Source of the DNA: Fodinibacter sp038210185
GTDB lineage: Bacteria; Actinomycetota; Actinomycetes; Actinomycetales; Dermatophilaceae
Direction of reading: 5' to 3'
Length of the DNA stretch: 24,767 nt
NCBI GenBank assembly: GCA_038210185.1
Contig: JBBQWX010000054.1
Location: 1-24,767, forward strand
The position numbers and the translations under genes are program-made. Positions 1 through 7,556 of the stretch are shown piece after piece; position 1 is the stretch's first letter; the number at the start of each line of letters is the position of its first letter. The notes under the pieces are model-generated. The model had not been told where the DNA came from, did no database searches, and saw nothing but the letters and a program-made list of their open reading frames with translations.

Positions 1-1
1 G

Positions 2-487
2 TCGCTCGAGGGCACGGGTGACATCCCGCTGCGGCGCCTGGTCAAGGAGGCACTTCGGATGCGGCCGTCGAGGATCATCGTCGGCGAGGTCCGTCAGGGC
101 GAGAGCCTGGACCTGCTGATCGCCCTGAACTCCGGCCTACCCGGCATGTGCACGATCCACGCCAACAGCGCGCGCGAGGCCGTGACCAAGATGTGCACCC
201 TGCCACTGCTGGCCGGTGAGAACGTGTCGGCCCGCTTCGTGGTGCCGACCGTCGCGGCGTCCATCGACCTCGTCGTGCACGCCGCGCTCGAACGGGACGG
301 TCGTCGCAGCGTCCGCGAGGTCGCCGCCGTGCCGGGTCGCGTGGAGGGTGATGTCGTCGAGATCGCCGACCTGTTCGTCCGCCGCAGCGGTGAGCTGGTG
401 CGAGCGGACGGTTTCCCACCCCACGTCGACCGCTTCGAGCGCGCGGGCTACGACCTGTCGGCGCTGCTCGCACAGACCGCCGCATGA
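2..487 (+). CDS. tadA: TadA/CpaF-type pilus assembly ATPase, C-terminal part
   Basis: This is the C-terminal ~161 residues of the secretion ATPase that powers Tad (Flp, type IVc) pilus assembly at the inner face of the membrane. The reading frame is open from base 2, so the start and the Walker A half lie outside the window. Visible family marks are the run RMRPSRIIVGEVR, which carries the Walker B-like strand and its conserved Glu, and the His-box TIHANSA further on. Both are typical of VirB11/CpaF-like type II/IV secretion ATPases. The stop at 485-487 overlaps the ATG of the next gene (ATGA, 484-487), showing translational coupling with tadB. The ATG at 59 is internal to the conserved Walker B region and is not the true start. 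The assignment to the Tad branch rests on the tadB/tadC/pilin genes that follow. Confidence 0.93.
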   Translation, partial: SLEGTGDIPLRRLVKEALRMRPSRIIVGEVRQGESLDLLIALNSGLPGMCTIHANSAREAVTKMCTLPLLAGENVSARFVVPTVAASIDLVVHAALERDGRRSVREVAAVPGRVEGDVVEIADLFVRRSGELVRADGFPPHVDRFERAGYDLSALLAQTAA

Positions 488-1353
488 TGGGCCTGCTGCT
501 GGGCCTCGGGCTGGGGTGTGGGCTCTTCCTCGTCTGGTGGAGCTGCTGGGTGCAGCCGGAGCGAGCCGCCCCGCGGGTTCGCAGGGCCGGGCCACTCGAC
601 CGGCTGTCCGACGAAGTCGTCCAGGCCGGGTTTGCCGGGCTCTCCGTGCGTACCCTGCTGGCCTCGAGCGTCATGGCGTTCCTGCTCGTGCTCGCGGTCG
701 TGCAGGCGGCGGTGGGCGTCCTCCCGATCGCGGTGTGCTTCGCGGCCATGGCGGCCTACGGCCCGATCGGCGTGGTGCGGGCGCGGGCGCGGCGGCGCCG
801 CTCCCGGTTGCGAGACCTGTGGCCCGAGGCCGTCGACAACATCACCTCCGGCGTTCGGGCCGGGATGGCTCTGCCCGAAGCCCTGGCGCAGCTGGGGAAC
901 CGCGGTCCGGAGGCACTGCGAGACCCGTTCCGAGCGTTCGCGGACGACTACCGGCTCACCGGCCGCTTCCACGACTGCCTCGACCGGCTCAAGGACCGGC
1001 TCAGCGACCCGGTCGGTGACCGGCTCGTCGAGAGCCTGCGCATCGCCCGCGAGGTCGGCGGCACCGACCTCGGGCACCTCCTGCGCACACTGTCGGGCTT
1101 CCTCCGCGAGGACGCCCGTACCCGGGCCGAGCTCGAGACCCGCCAGTCCTGGACCGTCAACGCCGCCAGGCTGGCCGTGGCCGCGCCCTGGCTCATCCTC
1201 GCGATGCTCTCGACGAACCCCGAGTCGGTGGCGGCCTACTCCAGTGCGCCCGGAGTCGCCGTGCTCGCCGTCGGGGGCGCACTGACCGCGGTCGCGTACT
1301 GGGCGATGGTGCGCATCGGGCGACTGCCTGAGGACGAACGAGTGCTGCGGTGA
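484..1353 (+). CDS. tadB: TadB-like pilus assembly membrane protein (type II secretion F domain)
   Basis: A 289-residue inner-membrane platform protein of the Tad pilus machine. It has an N-terminal membrane segment (about residues 3-22), two further helices near 55-90, a cytosolic T2SSF domain (about 115-225, with GVRAGMALPEALAQLGNRG and the REVGGTDLGHLLRTL stretch), and hydrophobic segments close to the C terminus (about 225-245 and 255-275). This is the usual TadB layout and length. The start ATG overlaps the tadA stop and the end overlaps the tadC GTG by four bases, so it is made as part of one operon. TadB and TadC normally pair to form the platform on which the TadA ATPase acts. Assigning B rather than C rests on gene order. 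Confidence 0.9.
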   Translation: MMGLLLGLGLGCGLFLVWWSCWVQPERAAPRVRRAGPLDRLSDEVVQAGFAGLSVRTLLASSVMAFLLVLAVVQAAVGVLPIAVCFAAMAAYGPIGVVRARARRRRSRLRDLWPEAVDNITSGVRAGMALPEALAQLGNRGPEALRDPFRAFADDYRLTGRFHDCLDRLKDRLSDPVGDRLVESLRIAREVGGTDLGHLLRTLSGFLREDARTRAELETRQSWTVNAARLAVAAPWLILAMLSTNPESVAAYSSAPGVAVLAVGGALTAVAYWAMVRIGRLPEDERVLR

Positions 1354-2282
1354 GCGACCTCGCACGAAGCGGCGCCATCCTCGGATTCGCCCTGGGGCTC
1401 GGCCTGGCCCTGATCTGGGTTGGCCTACCACGCCACCGGCGGCACGGTTTGGCCGGTCGTGTTCTGCCGTACCTGCGCGATGCACCCCGGCCGTCTCGCC
1501 TCCTCGACGACGGCCGACCTCCCCGCGGTGCTCTCGGCATCGTGACGGCCCCGGTCGTTCGTGACCTGGGCGACCTGGTCGAACGCGTCATGGGCGGCGC
1601 CGAGTCCGTGCGTCGACGGCAATCGCGCGCCGGCCTGGTGGCAGACGTCGACCGGTTCCGCGCCGAGCAGGTGCTCTGGGGTGCGCTCGGTGCCGTCGTC
1701 GGCGCTGCCGGTGGCCTGCTGGCGCTCGCCGTGCGCGATTCCGGCGTGGTCACCGTCGTCATGCTGAGCGCGGTCGGGTTGGGCCTCGGGGTGACCGGCG
1801 CCGACTACCTCCTGTCGCGCCGCGCCGCCCGCCGTGAGGCGCGGATGCTGACGGAGTTCCCGACGGTGGCCGAGCTGCTCGCCCTCGCGGTGGGAGCCGG
1901 TGAGGGCGCGGCCGGAGCGCTGGATCGGGTCTGCCGACTCTCCCAGGGCGAGCTCGCGGGCGAGCTGCGCCGATGCCTTGCTGACGCCCGCGCCGGGGCG
2001 AACCTGCCCACGGCGCTGCAGGGCCTCGCCGACCGAACCGGGCTGGGAAGCCTGCGCCGATTCGTCGATGGCGTGGTCATCGCCGTGCAACGAGGCACCC
2101 CCCTGGCCGAGGTGCTGCGCGCCCAGGCCCAGGACGTCCGGGAGGAGGGCCGGCGCGCGCTCATGGAGGCGGGCGGCCGCAAGGAGATCGCGATGATGGT
2201 CCCGGTCGTCTTCCTGATCCTCCCGGTCACCGTGCTGTTCGCCGTGTTCCCGGGCTTCACCCTCTTCCGATTCACCCTCTGA
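1350..2282 (+). CDS. tadC: TadC-like pilus assembly membrane protein (type II secretion F domain)
   Basis: A 310-residue second platform protein of the Tad pilus. It starts at a GTG that overlaps the tadB stop (GTGA, 1350-1353). There is an N-terminal hydrophobic segment (residues ~8-27), a pair of helices in the middle (about 110-152), then a T2SSF domain (about 170-280) with EFPTVAELLALAVGAGEGA and the R-GTPLAEVLRAQAQDVREE region, and a last helix ending in VFPGFTLFRFTL. The segment GGRKEIAMMVPVVFLILPVT before the last helix is typical of TadC. It is followed after 17 bases by the Flp-like pilin gene. Nothing unusual is seen in length or composition. Confidence 0.9.
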   Translation: MSDLARSGAILGFALGLGLALIWVGLPRHRRHGLAGRVLPYLRDAPRPSRLLDDGRPPRGALGIVTAPVVRDLGDLVERVMGGAESVRRRQSRAGLVADVDRFRAEQVLWGALGAVVGAAGGLLALAVRDSGVVTVVMLSAVGLGLGVTGADYLLSRRAARREARMLTEFPTVAELLALAVGAGEGAAGALDRVCRLSQGELAGELRRCLADARAGANLPTALQGLADRTGLGSLRRFVDGVVIAVQRGTPLAEVLRAQAQDVREEGRRALMEAGGRKEIAMMVPVVFLILPVTVLFAVFPGFTLFRFTL

Positions 2283-2299
2283 CCAGGAAGGACCGACTG

Positions 2300-2509
2300 A
2301 TGTCGATCATCCACACCCTGTCCGCTCGGCTGCAGGCCGCCGCCCACCGCCAGCTCGTGAGGGCTGCCCAACGGCCCGAGCGCGGCGACGTGCCGGGCTG
2401 GGTCCTCATCACCTTGATGACCGCAGGCATCGTCACGGCGCTGTGGGTGGTGGCGAAGGGGCAGCTCGTCGACATGTTCCAGAGCGCGTTGGCCTCGGTG
2501 CAGGGCTGA
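2300..2509 (+). CDS. Flp-like pilin
   Basis: A 69-residue small pilin-like protein with a basic N-terminal leader (residues 1-32) followed by one hydrophobic segment (about 36-54, WVLITLMTAGIVTALWVV). This is the architecture of Flp/TadA-operon prepilins, which a TadV/CpaA-type peptidase cuts after a Gly and which then polymerise into the pilus. Here the likely cleavage Gly is in RGDVPGW. The canonical Glu five residues after the cut is not present, so this is a divergent form. Its place between tadC and the TadE-like genes strongly supports the role. The ATG has an AGGAAGGA ribosome site about 8 bases upstream. Confidence 0.82.
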   Translation: MSIIHTLSARLQAAAHRQLVRAAQRPERGDVPGWVLITLMTAGIVTALWVVAKGQLVDMFQSALASVQG

Positions 2510-2518
2510 CCCGGCCCG

Positions 2519-2902
2519 ATGCGACGCCGGCGGGACGAGCACGGGGCGGCGGTCACCGACTTCGCGATGGTGTCGGTGCTGGTCGTCGTGCTCTTCCTGA
2601 CCGTGTTCCAGCTGGGGTTGGCGCTGCACACCCGCAACACCCTGATCTCCTGCGCCGCTGAAGGGGCCAGGCTCGCTGCTCGTGCGGATGCCCCTGCAGG
2701 GAGCGGCGTCGCGAGAACCGAGTCTCTGGTCAGCGAGTCGCTGTCCCCCGGGTACGCACGGCGGGTCACCAGCCGTGGGGACGTCGTCGGGGGAGTGCGT
2801 GTCGTCGAGGTCCGGGTGGTGGCACCGCTTCCGGTGCTGGGCCTGCTCGGGCCCCAGGACGGGCTCGACGTCGTCGGCAGGGCCTTCCTGGAGTCGCAGT
2901 GA
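2519..2902 (+). CDS. TadE-like pseudopilin
   Basis: A 127-residue TadE family protein. A short charged N terminus (MRRRRDEHG) is followed by a single hydrophobic helix (about residues 13-37) that starts GAAVTDFAMV, then a ~90-residue extracytoplasmic part. TadE/TadF pseudopilins are processed like the Flp pilin and are needed for pilus biogenesis. The acidic residue at +5 is Asp here rather than Glu. The helix continues into the typical segment with NTLISCAAEGARLAAR. The gene lies 9 bases after the pilin gene, and its stop overlaps the GTG of the next gene. Which member is E and which F cannot be decided from sequence alone. Confidence 0.85.
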   Translation: MRRRRDEHGAAVTDFAMVSVLVVVLFLTVFQLGLALHTRNTLISCAAEGARLAARADAPAGSGVARTESLVSESLSPGYARRVTSRGDVVGGVRVVEVRVVAPLPVLGLLGPQDGLDVVGRAFLESQ

Positions 2903-3345
2903 GCACCTCGGTCCGGGTCGCCCGAGACGAGCGCGGCAGTGCCGTGGTCGAGTTCGTTGTGCTCGCCGTGCTCATGCTGGTTCCGCTCATCTACCTCGTG
3001 ATGATGCTGGCCCGCGTCCAGGCCGGGTCGTATGCCGTGAGCCAGGCAGCGCGCGAGGCCGGCCGCGCGTACGTGACCGCAGGCGCCGACGAGGCGGCGG
3101 TCGGGCGGGCCCAGGCCGCGGCACGGCTCGCGTTCCTCGACCACTCCTTCGAGGATGCCGGCCGCCTCACCATCACCTGTGACGGGACCCCCTGCCTGCG
3201 CCCCGACGGGCAGGTCGAGACAACGGCCACCGTGCGGGTGCCCCTGCCTTTGGTGCCGGCGTTCGTCCGCGACGTCGTGCCCCTCTCGGTTCCGGTCAGC
3301 GCCAGCCACCTCTCCACGGTCGACCGGTTCAGGGGGCTGCCATGA
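2899..3345 (+). CDS. TadE/TadF-like pseudopilin
   Basis: A 148-residue second TadE-like protein, starting at a GTG overlapping the previous stop. The sequence DERGSAVVEFVVLAVLML has the canonical Gly, then Glu at +5 and Phe at +6, of type IVb prepilin-like signals. A hydrophobic helix spans about residues 15-42, followed by AREAGRAYVTAG and a ~90-residue outer domain containing two cysteines (in ITCDGTPCL), which could form a disulfide outside the membrane. Together with its neighbours it supplies the minor pseudopilins of the Tad system. The stop overlaps the ATG of the following gene, again ATGA. Confidence 0.85.
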   Translation: MSTSVRVARDERGSAVVEFVVLAVLMLVPLIYLVMMLARVQAGSYAVSQAAREAGRAYVTAGADEAAVGRAQAAARLAFLDHSFEDAGRLTITCDGTPCLRPDGQVETTATVRVPLPLVPAFVRDVVPLSVPVSASHLSTVDRFRGLP

Positions 3346-3818
3346 CCGTGATCTCCCGCCGTCGACCGGCCCACGAGACGCGGGACGAGAACGGTTCGAT
3401 TAGCCTGTTCATCCTCGGCCTGACCCTCATCGCGATGGTCCTCATCGCCGGCACCGTCGCCGTCACGTCCGCCCACGTGTCCCGCATGCGGCTGCTCGAC
3501 CTCTCCGACGGAGCAGCGCTGAGCGCAGCCAACGCGCTCGACGAGTCGGCATACGACCAGGGCGTGGGCGAGTCGGTGCCGCTCAGCAACGCCTCGGTGC
3601 AGCAGCGTTCAGCCGCGTACCTCGGCAGCCGCCCTCGCCCGGGAAGCATCACCCGGTGGCGGCTCGCGCCGGGCACCGGCACGCCCGACGGACGCACCGC
3701 CGTCGTCGTCCTCGTCGGCGACGCCGAGCTGCCGATGGTCGGCCCGGCCCTGCGCGAACTCGGTGTCTCGGTGACGATCAGGGTGGAGTCACGGGCGCGT
3801 TCCGACGTGCTGCCCTGA
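3342..3818 (+). CDS. TadG-like pilus assembly protein, last gene of the Tad operon
   Basis: A 158-residue protein with a short polar N terminus, then DENGSISLFILGL and one hydrophobic helix (about residues 20-45), followed by RLLDLSDGAALSAANALDE. That pattern is characteristic of the N-terminal domain of TadG-like Flp assembly proteins and related actinobacterial 'Rv3654c-like' proteins. It is much shorter than proteobacterial TadG and lacks the von Willebrand domain, as is common for actinobacterial members. It closes the operon. The next gene on the minus strand ends only 15 bases further on, so the two transcription units converge with almost no spacer. Confidence 0.8.
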   Translation: MTVISRRRPAHETRDENGSISLFILGLTLIAMVLIAGTVAVTSAHVSRMRLLDLSDGAALSAANALDESAYDQGVGESVPLSNASVQQRSAAYLGSRPRPGSITRWRLAPGTGTPDGRTAVVVLVGDAELPMVGPALRELGVSVTIRVESRARSDVLP

Positions 3819-3833
3819 CAGATCACGACAGAG

Positions 3834-4287
3834 TCAACGCACGGTCGCGCCGTGGCACTCGGCGAAGGCGCGGTCACCAGCGCAGGTGCACGGCTCGTCC
3901 GGCGCCCGCTTGGCGTCGCGCATGGCGTACCACTCGCGCAGCCCGGTCGCATCACGCCCCTGGCGCAGCAGGGCCGCCATCACCCGCATCGGGCCGTCGA
4001 CGTGGCGGAAGAAGCCCTGGTAGCCCGCGCACAGGTAGTGCAGCCCCGGCTCGCCGTCGGGGTCGAGAGGAACCGGTCCTTGGGGCAGCCGCCGTTGCAC
4101 GCGAACCGCACGTCGCACGAGCGGCAGTATCGCGGCAGGGTGTCCAGCTTGGCCTGTCCGAACGCCCGCTGCTGTGGGAGGTCGACCAGCTCGAGCATCG
4201 TGCGCCCTTCGGCGATGTTGCCCAGGAGGTGGCCGGGTTCGACGTAGGGGTCGCAGGAGTAGAGGTCGCCGTTGTGCTCCAGTGCCA
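3834..4287 (-). pseudogene. Anaerobic sulfatase maturase, C-terminal SPASM/SEC-C remnant with frameshift
   Basis: A remnant of an AnSME-type radical SAM enzyme, which turns a Cys or Ser of sulfatases into formylglycine. The upstream part reads LALEHNGDLYSCDPYVEPGH and CRSCDVRFACNGGCPKDRF. The downstream part, in another frame, reads DPDGEPGLHYLCAGYQGFF and ends in a C-x-C-x8-C-H zinc motif of SEC-C type (PCTCAGDRAFAECHG). These are the auxiliary-cluster cysteines and tail of the SPASM region. The radical SAM core with C-x3-C-x2-C is gone. The two parts are out of register by one base at the G run 4059-4062 (plus strand); one added base restores a continuous reading F-L-S-T-P-D-G-E. There is no start codon or ribosome site of its own. 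Confidence 0.7.
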
Positions 4288-4524
4288 GCCGACCCAGTTG
4301 AAGACGTAGGTCAGCCGCTGGTCCTGCACGAACAGGCTGTGCCCGCCGGCAACGCCTCCGTGGGCGAAGATCACGCCCTCGGCGTCGGTAGACGCGAGGT
4401 GCACCCCGGCCGCGATCGTGTACGAGCGGCCGCTGATCAGCACGGCGGACTGCTCGGGCACGGAGGCGCAGTCGGGGTAGTAGACGTACCTGTCCCGCAC
4501 CGGTGCACCGCTGGGTCGTTCGGC
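4288..4524 (-). pseudogene. Arylsulfatase, C-terminal remnant fused in frame to DUF6325
   Basis: About 79 codons in frame with the DUF6325 gene (fusion residues ~138-216) that do not belong to that family. The stretch APVRDRYVYYPDCASVPEQS, then SGRSYTIAAGVHL, GVIFAHGGVAGGHSL and QRLTYVFNWVG matches my memory of the C-terminal domain of alkaline-phosphatase-superfamily arylsulfatases, where a tyrosine-rich R-Y-x-Y-Y-P stretch is followed by GRSYTI and AHGG segments. The catalytic N-terminal domain with the C-x-P-x-R formylglycine motif is absent, so no sulfatase activity is possible. The join with DUF6325 is in frame near 4524 and the join with the maturase fragment near 4287 is out of frame. 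This implies two separate deletion endpoints or one compound rearrangement. Confidence 0.6.
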
Positions 4525-4935
4525 GATGGGGATCCGGCCGTTGGCGATCAGCTGGCCACCGGCTCGGCGCGCGGCGCTCGCGAAGGGGGCGGCCCAGCGG
4601 TTCTCGTACACGAGCACGCCGGCCACGCTGCCGGGCTCCATTGCCTCGGCGAGCAGCGCGACGTCCTCGGCGGCGAGGCTCTCGGCGATGTCGGCCTCCA
4701 GCGCCCGGATCGCATCGACCGCGGGGGTGTCGTCGATCTCGAGCGCGTCGACGGAGCCGTCCTCGGCCTTGGTGATGATGAGCAGGTCGAGCACCCGGAT
4801 CACCCCCGACTCCGAGAGGCGGGCGAGCTCTCCTGCCACCTCCCCGGTGAAGTGCTGTGCACCGGCCGGGAACTCGATGACCAGGTAGTCGACCGGGCCC
4901 AGCTCCTCCAGCATGGTGTCGGGGTTGTCGTCCAT
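4522..4935 (-). CDS. DUF6325 family protein, fused at its end to a sulfatase remnant
   Basis: The first ~138 codons of a minus-strand frame that stays open to 3952. The ATG at 4935 is preceded by AAGGAG at a good distance, so translation starts here. The product begins with LEELGPVDYLVIEFPAG and has RVLDLLIITKAEDGSVDALE, then an Ala/Glu-rich helix and VLVYENRWAAPFASAARRAGG, ending near ANGRIPI. This is the whole body of the small (about 140 residue) DUF6325 family, which has no established biochemical role and resembles DUF1269-type membrane/stress proteins. In this locus the normal C-terminal few residues and the stop have been lost and the frame reads into foreign sequence. I expect the DUF6325 domain can still fold. 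Its neighbours suggest an ancestral sulfatase operon. Confidence 0.68.
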
Positions 4936-5180
4936 GGTTCTCCTTCTCGATCAGCCCGGGGGGCACGGCAAGTCGGCGCGACGCTGCGCCTCCTCGATCG
5001 CGTGGCCCCGGATGACGGGCCGCGCTGACGGTTCCCAACCTTGCCCCTCCAGCCGGCGGTGACCTCATCTCCAAGGGGTGAGAGGAGGGGTGGGTGACAG
5101 GCGGGAGCCCCCGGCGGCCACCGGGTTCGCCCGCAGCCGCGCCCCCTGGGAGGTATTCTTGCGGGTCCGGCATCCTCCTC

Positions 5181-5807
5181 ATGGGTATGCGCGCCCAGCT
5201 GCTGCCCTTCCTCGCGGTGACCCTCATGGTCATGCTCGTGCCGGGGCCATCGGTGCTGTTCGCCGTCACGCAGCGGCTGCGCTCCGGGCCGGCGGCTGGA
5301 GCCTTCGCGGTGCTGGGCCTGGAGTCCGGGTTCGCGATCCACGTCGGGGCGGCCTGTCTTGGCGTCTCGGGCCTCATCGCCGCTTCGGACTCGCTGCTGC
5401 GGGTGCTGCAGGTCGGCGGCGGCGCCTACCTGGCCGTGCTCGGCATCCAGCTGCTGCGCCGGCGGGTCGACCACGGCGAGGGGTCCGGGATCGGGCCGGA
5501 CCGCCCCCGCGGCCTCGTCCGTGTCTACCTCGCCGGTCTGCTCGTCGACCTCCTCAACCCCAAAACGGTGCTCTTCTTCGTCGCCGTGCTGCCCCAGTTC
5601 GTCGATGCCCGTGCCGGGTCGGTGGCCGCCCAGTCGCTGGTTCTCGGTGGCGGCGCAGTCGCCGTGGCCACGGTCGTGGACGGCGGATACGCCGTGCTGG
5701 CGGCCCGCGCCGTGCGTCGCGGCATCTCGCCGACGGCCGCGCGGTGGGGCCGCCGGGCCTCCGGTGCCGCCTTCCTGGCGCTCGCCGCCGTCGCGCTCGT
5801 GGGCTGA
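5181..5807 (+). CDS. LysE/RhtB family amino-acid exporter
   Basis: A six-helix inner-membrane exporter of about 208 residues, the usual family length. The N terminus MRAQLLPFLAVTLMVMLVPG followed by PSVLFAVTQRLRSG holds the P-G-P motif after helix 1 that marks the LysE/RhtB superfamily. Further hydrophobic segments lie around residues 40-62, 65-87, 115-140, 145-170 and 185-206, and the stretch VDLLNPKTVLFFVAVLPQFV is the conserved loop-helix N-P-K signature. Substrates in the family are amino acids and related small metabolites; the actual one cannot be read here. The ATG at 5181 (or 5187) is chosen because the helix starts there. An upstream frame extension to 5094 would add a Pro/Arg-rich tail that looks non-coding. 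A TATTCT -10-like hexamer lies at 5154-5159. Confidence 0.85.
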   Translation: MGMRAQLLPFLAVTLMVMLVPGPSVLFAVTQRLRSGPAAGAFAVLGLESGFAIHVGAACLGVSGLIAASDSLLRVLQVGGGAYLAVLGIQLLRRRVDHGEGSGIGPDRPRGLVRVYLAGLLVDLLNPKTVLFFVAVLPQFVDARAGSVAAQSLVLGGGAVAVATVVDGGYAVLAARAVRRGISPTAARWGRRASGAAFLALAAVALVG

Positions 5808-5887
5808 ACGCAGGCCACGACGACCTCGGGAGGCTCCGACAGCTCGGCCCGGGTGGCCGGGCGGGCGGTCGGCATCCACACCTGCCG

Positions 5888-5893
5888 TAGGCT
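5888..5893 (+). promoter_or_regulatory. Putative -10 box of prfB, leaderless start
   Basis: TAGGCT fits the actinobacterial TAnnnT -10 consensus and ends 8 bases before the prfB GTG at 5902. The expected transcription start falls on or within a base or two of the GTG, and no Shine-Dalgarno sequence is present, so prfB is probably read from a leaderless mRNA. No recognisable -35 is seen. Confidence 0.4.
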
Positions 5894-5901
5894 TGACCCT
5901 C

Positions 5902-7023
5902 GTGGCTGTCGACTTCTCCCAGGAGATCAAGGACCTCCGCGCGACCATGGCGTCCGTGCGTGAGGTGACCGACCTGTCCAAGCTCGAGGCGATCATCGCC
6001 GACTTCGAGGAGCAGGCGTCCGACCCGAACCTGTGGGACGACCAGGAGAAGGCGCAGGTCGTGACCTCCGGGCTGTCGCGCGCCAAGGCCGAGCACGACC
6101 GGGTCACCGGCATGGACACCCGCATCGACGACCTCCAGGCCCTGGTCGAGATGGGCCAGGAGGAGAACGACGCCGAGACGCTGCTCGAGGCCGAGCGCGA
6201 GCTGGTCGTCGTGCGCAAGGCCGTCGGTGAGCTCGAGGTGCGCACCCTGCTTGCGGGCGAGTACGACGAGCGGGCCGCGGTGGTCACCATCCGCGCCGGT
6301 GCCGGTGGCGTCGACGCCGCCGACTTCGCCGAGATGCTGATGCGCATGTACCTGCGCTGGGCCGAGCGGCACCACTACCCGGTCAAGGTGCTCGACACCT
6401 CCTACGCCGAGGAGGCGGGCCTGAAGTCGGCCACCTTCGAGGTCGACGTGCCCTACGCCTACGGCAACCTCAGCGTCGAGGGCGGCACCCACCGTCTGGT
6501 GCGCATCAGCCCGTTCGACAACCAGGGCCGCCGCCAGACCAGCTTCGCCGCGGTCGAGGTGGTGCCGCTCATCGAGCAGACCGACACCATCGAGATCCCC
6601 GAGAACGACCTGAAGATCGACGTCTTCCGCTCCAGTGGGCCAGGCGGCCAGTCGGTCAACACCACCGACTCGGCGGTGCGCATGACGCACCTGCCCACGG
6701 GCACCGTCGTGTCGATGCAGAACGAGAAGAGCCAGATCCAGAACCGCGCCGCCGCCCTGCGCGTCATGCAGTCACGCCTCCTGCTGCTGAAGAAGGCCGA
6801 GGAGGCCGCCGAGCGCAAGGAGCTCGCCGGCGACGTCAAGGCCAGCTGGGGCGAGCAGATGCGCTCCTACGTCCTGCACCCCTACCAGATGGTCAAGGAC
6901 CTGCGCACGGGCTTCGAGGTGGGCAACACCTCGGGCGTCTTCGACGGCGACATCGACGGGTTCATCGAGGCCGGCATCCGGTGGCAGATCGGCCAGGACA
7001 AGGCCGCCGCCGCGAACGGCTGA
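5902..7023 (+). CDS. prfB: Peptide chain release factor 2
   Basis: A 373-residue class I release factor that recognises UGA and UAA in the ribosomal A site and triggers peptide release. The tripeptide anticodon S-P-F is visible in RISPFDNQGRRQTSFAAVEV, which separates RF2 from RF1 (P-x-T). The catalytic GGQ loop is in SSGPGGQSVNTTDSAVRMTH, and the coiled N-terminal domain precedes them. I chose the GTG at 5902 because the product then begins VAVDFSQEIKDLRATM, as in actinobacterial RF2, and because it gives standard length. The same frame is open far upstream through the LysE gene, but that is shadow. The programmed frameshift with an early UGA found in many RF2 genes is absent: the frame is continuous, so there is no autoregulation of that kind. 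Confidence 0.97.
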   Translation: MAVDFSQEIKDLRATMASVREVTDLSKLEAIIADFEEQASDPNLWDDQEKAQVVTSGLSRAKAEHDRVTGMDTRIDDLQALVEMGQEENDAETLLEAERELVVVRKAVGELEVRTLLAGEYDERAAVVTIRAGAGGVDAADFAEMLMRMYLRWAERHHYPVKVLDTSYAEEAGLKSATFEVDVPYAYGNLSVEGGTHRLVRISPFDNQGRRQTSFAAVEVVPLIEQTDTIEIPENDLKIDVFRSSGPGGQSVNTTDSAVRMTHLPTGTVVSMQNEKSQIQNRAAALRVMQSRLLLLKKAEEAAERKELAGDVKASWGEQMRSYVLHPYQMVKDLRTGFEVGNTSGVFDGDIDGFIEAGIRWQIGQDKAAAANG

Positions 7024-7041
7024 GCGGTGGGGGAGAGCGCC

Positions 7042-7530
7042 GTGACCGGGCAGGAGCAGCCGGATGCCGCCGCCTGGGCCGCGTGGACCACCCACCTCGC
7101 CGACGAGGTCACCCGCCTGGCCGACCGCGCCGCCCTGACCGTCGCCGGCCCCGAGGGGAGCGCGCGACCGGTGCTGCGGCGCAAGGCGCGCCTGGGCGGC
7201 TACATCCCCGCAAAGCTCGAGGTGGTCACGCCGTGGGTGCGGCTGGCGCGCATCGAGGACTTCCTGCACGGCAGCTGTGTGGGCGCGGAGCTGATCGGCG
7301 CGCACTTCCCGCTGTCGCCCGACGAGGATGCCGCGCTCCGGGCACTCGGGTGGCATCACCCGACCCCCACCGACGGTGACGACTACCTGCGCTTCTGGCC
7401 CGACGACGTGCCCCTCGGCCCGTTCCTGCCGCGCGACGAGGCCGAACGCGCCGCCACGATGGTCGCGGCGACCTTCCGTGACGTGCTGGCCGTGCAGGCC
7501 CCGGCCCTCCCGGCGATCACTCCCGCCTGA
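7042..7530 (+). CDS. Small cytosolic protein, possibly TY-Chap/YbjN-like
   Basis: A 162-residue soluble protein with no signal peptide or membrane segment. It starts AWAAWTTHLADEVTRLADRA, continues with a beta-rich centre (GYIPAKLEVVTPWVRLARIE) and FLHGSCVGAELIGAHFPLSP, and ends with a helix (AERAATMVAATFRDVLAV). The helix-then-strands plan and the DDYLRFWPDD segment recall the N-terminal TY-Chap domain (type III secretion chaperone/YbjN-like) of actinobacteria. I recognise this only by resemblance. It sits 18 bases after prfB and may share its transcript. The GTG at 7042 is preferred because GGGGGAG lies about 8 bases upstream; a GTG at 7027 would add five residues. Confidence 0.65.
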   Translation: MTGQEQPDAAAWAAWTTHLADEVTRLADRAALTVAGPEGSARPVLRRKARLGGYIPAKLEVVTPWVRLARIEDFLHGSCVGAELIGAHFPLSPDEDAALRALGWHHPTPTDGDDYLRFWPDDVPLGPFLPRDEAERAATMVAATFRDVLAVQAPALPAITPA

Positions 7531-7556
7531 CCGAACGCCCGGGGTCGCGGTGAGCG

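Noticed and set aside
5359..5901. Upstream extension of the prfB frame through the LysE gene
   Set aside because: RF2 homology begins at 5902; the extension is the +1 shadow of the exporter, rich in Ser/Pro/Arg.
5902..6000. Programmed frameshift site in prfB
   Set aside because: I looked for an early in-frame TGA with a slippery CTT context; the frame is continuous from the GTG, so there is none.
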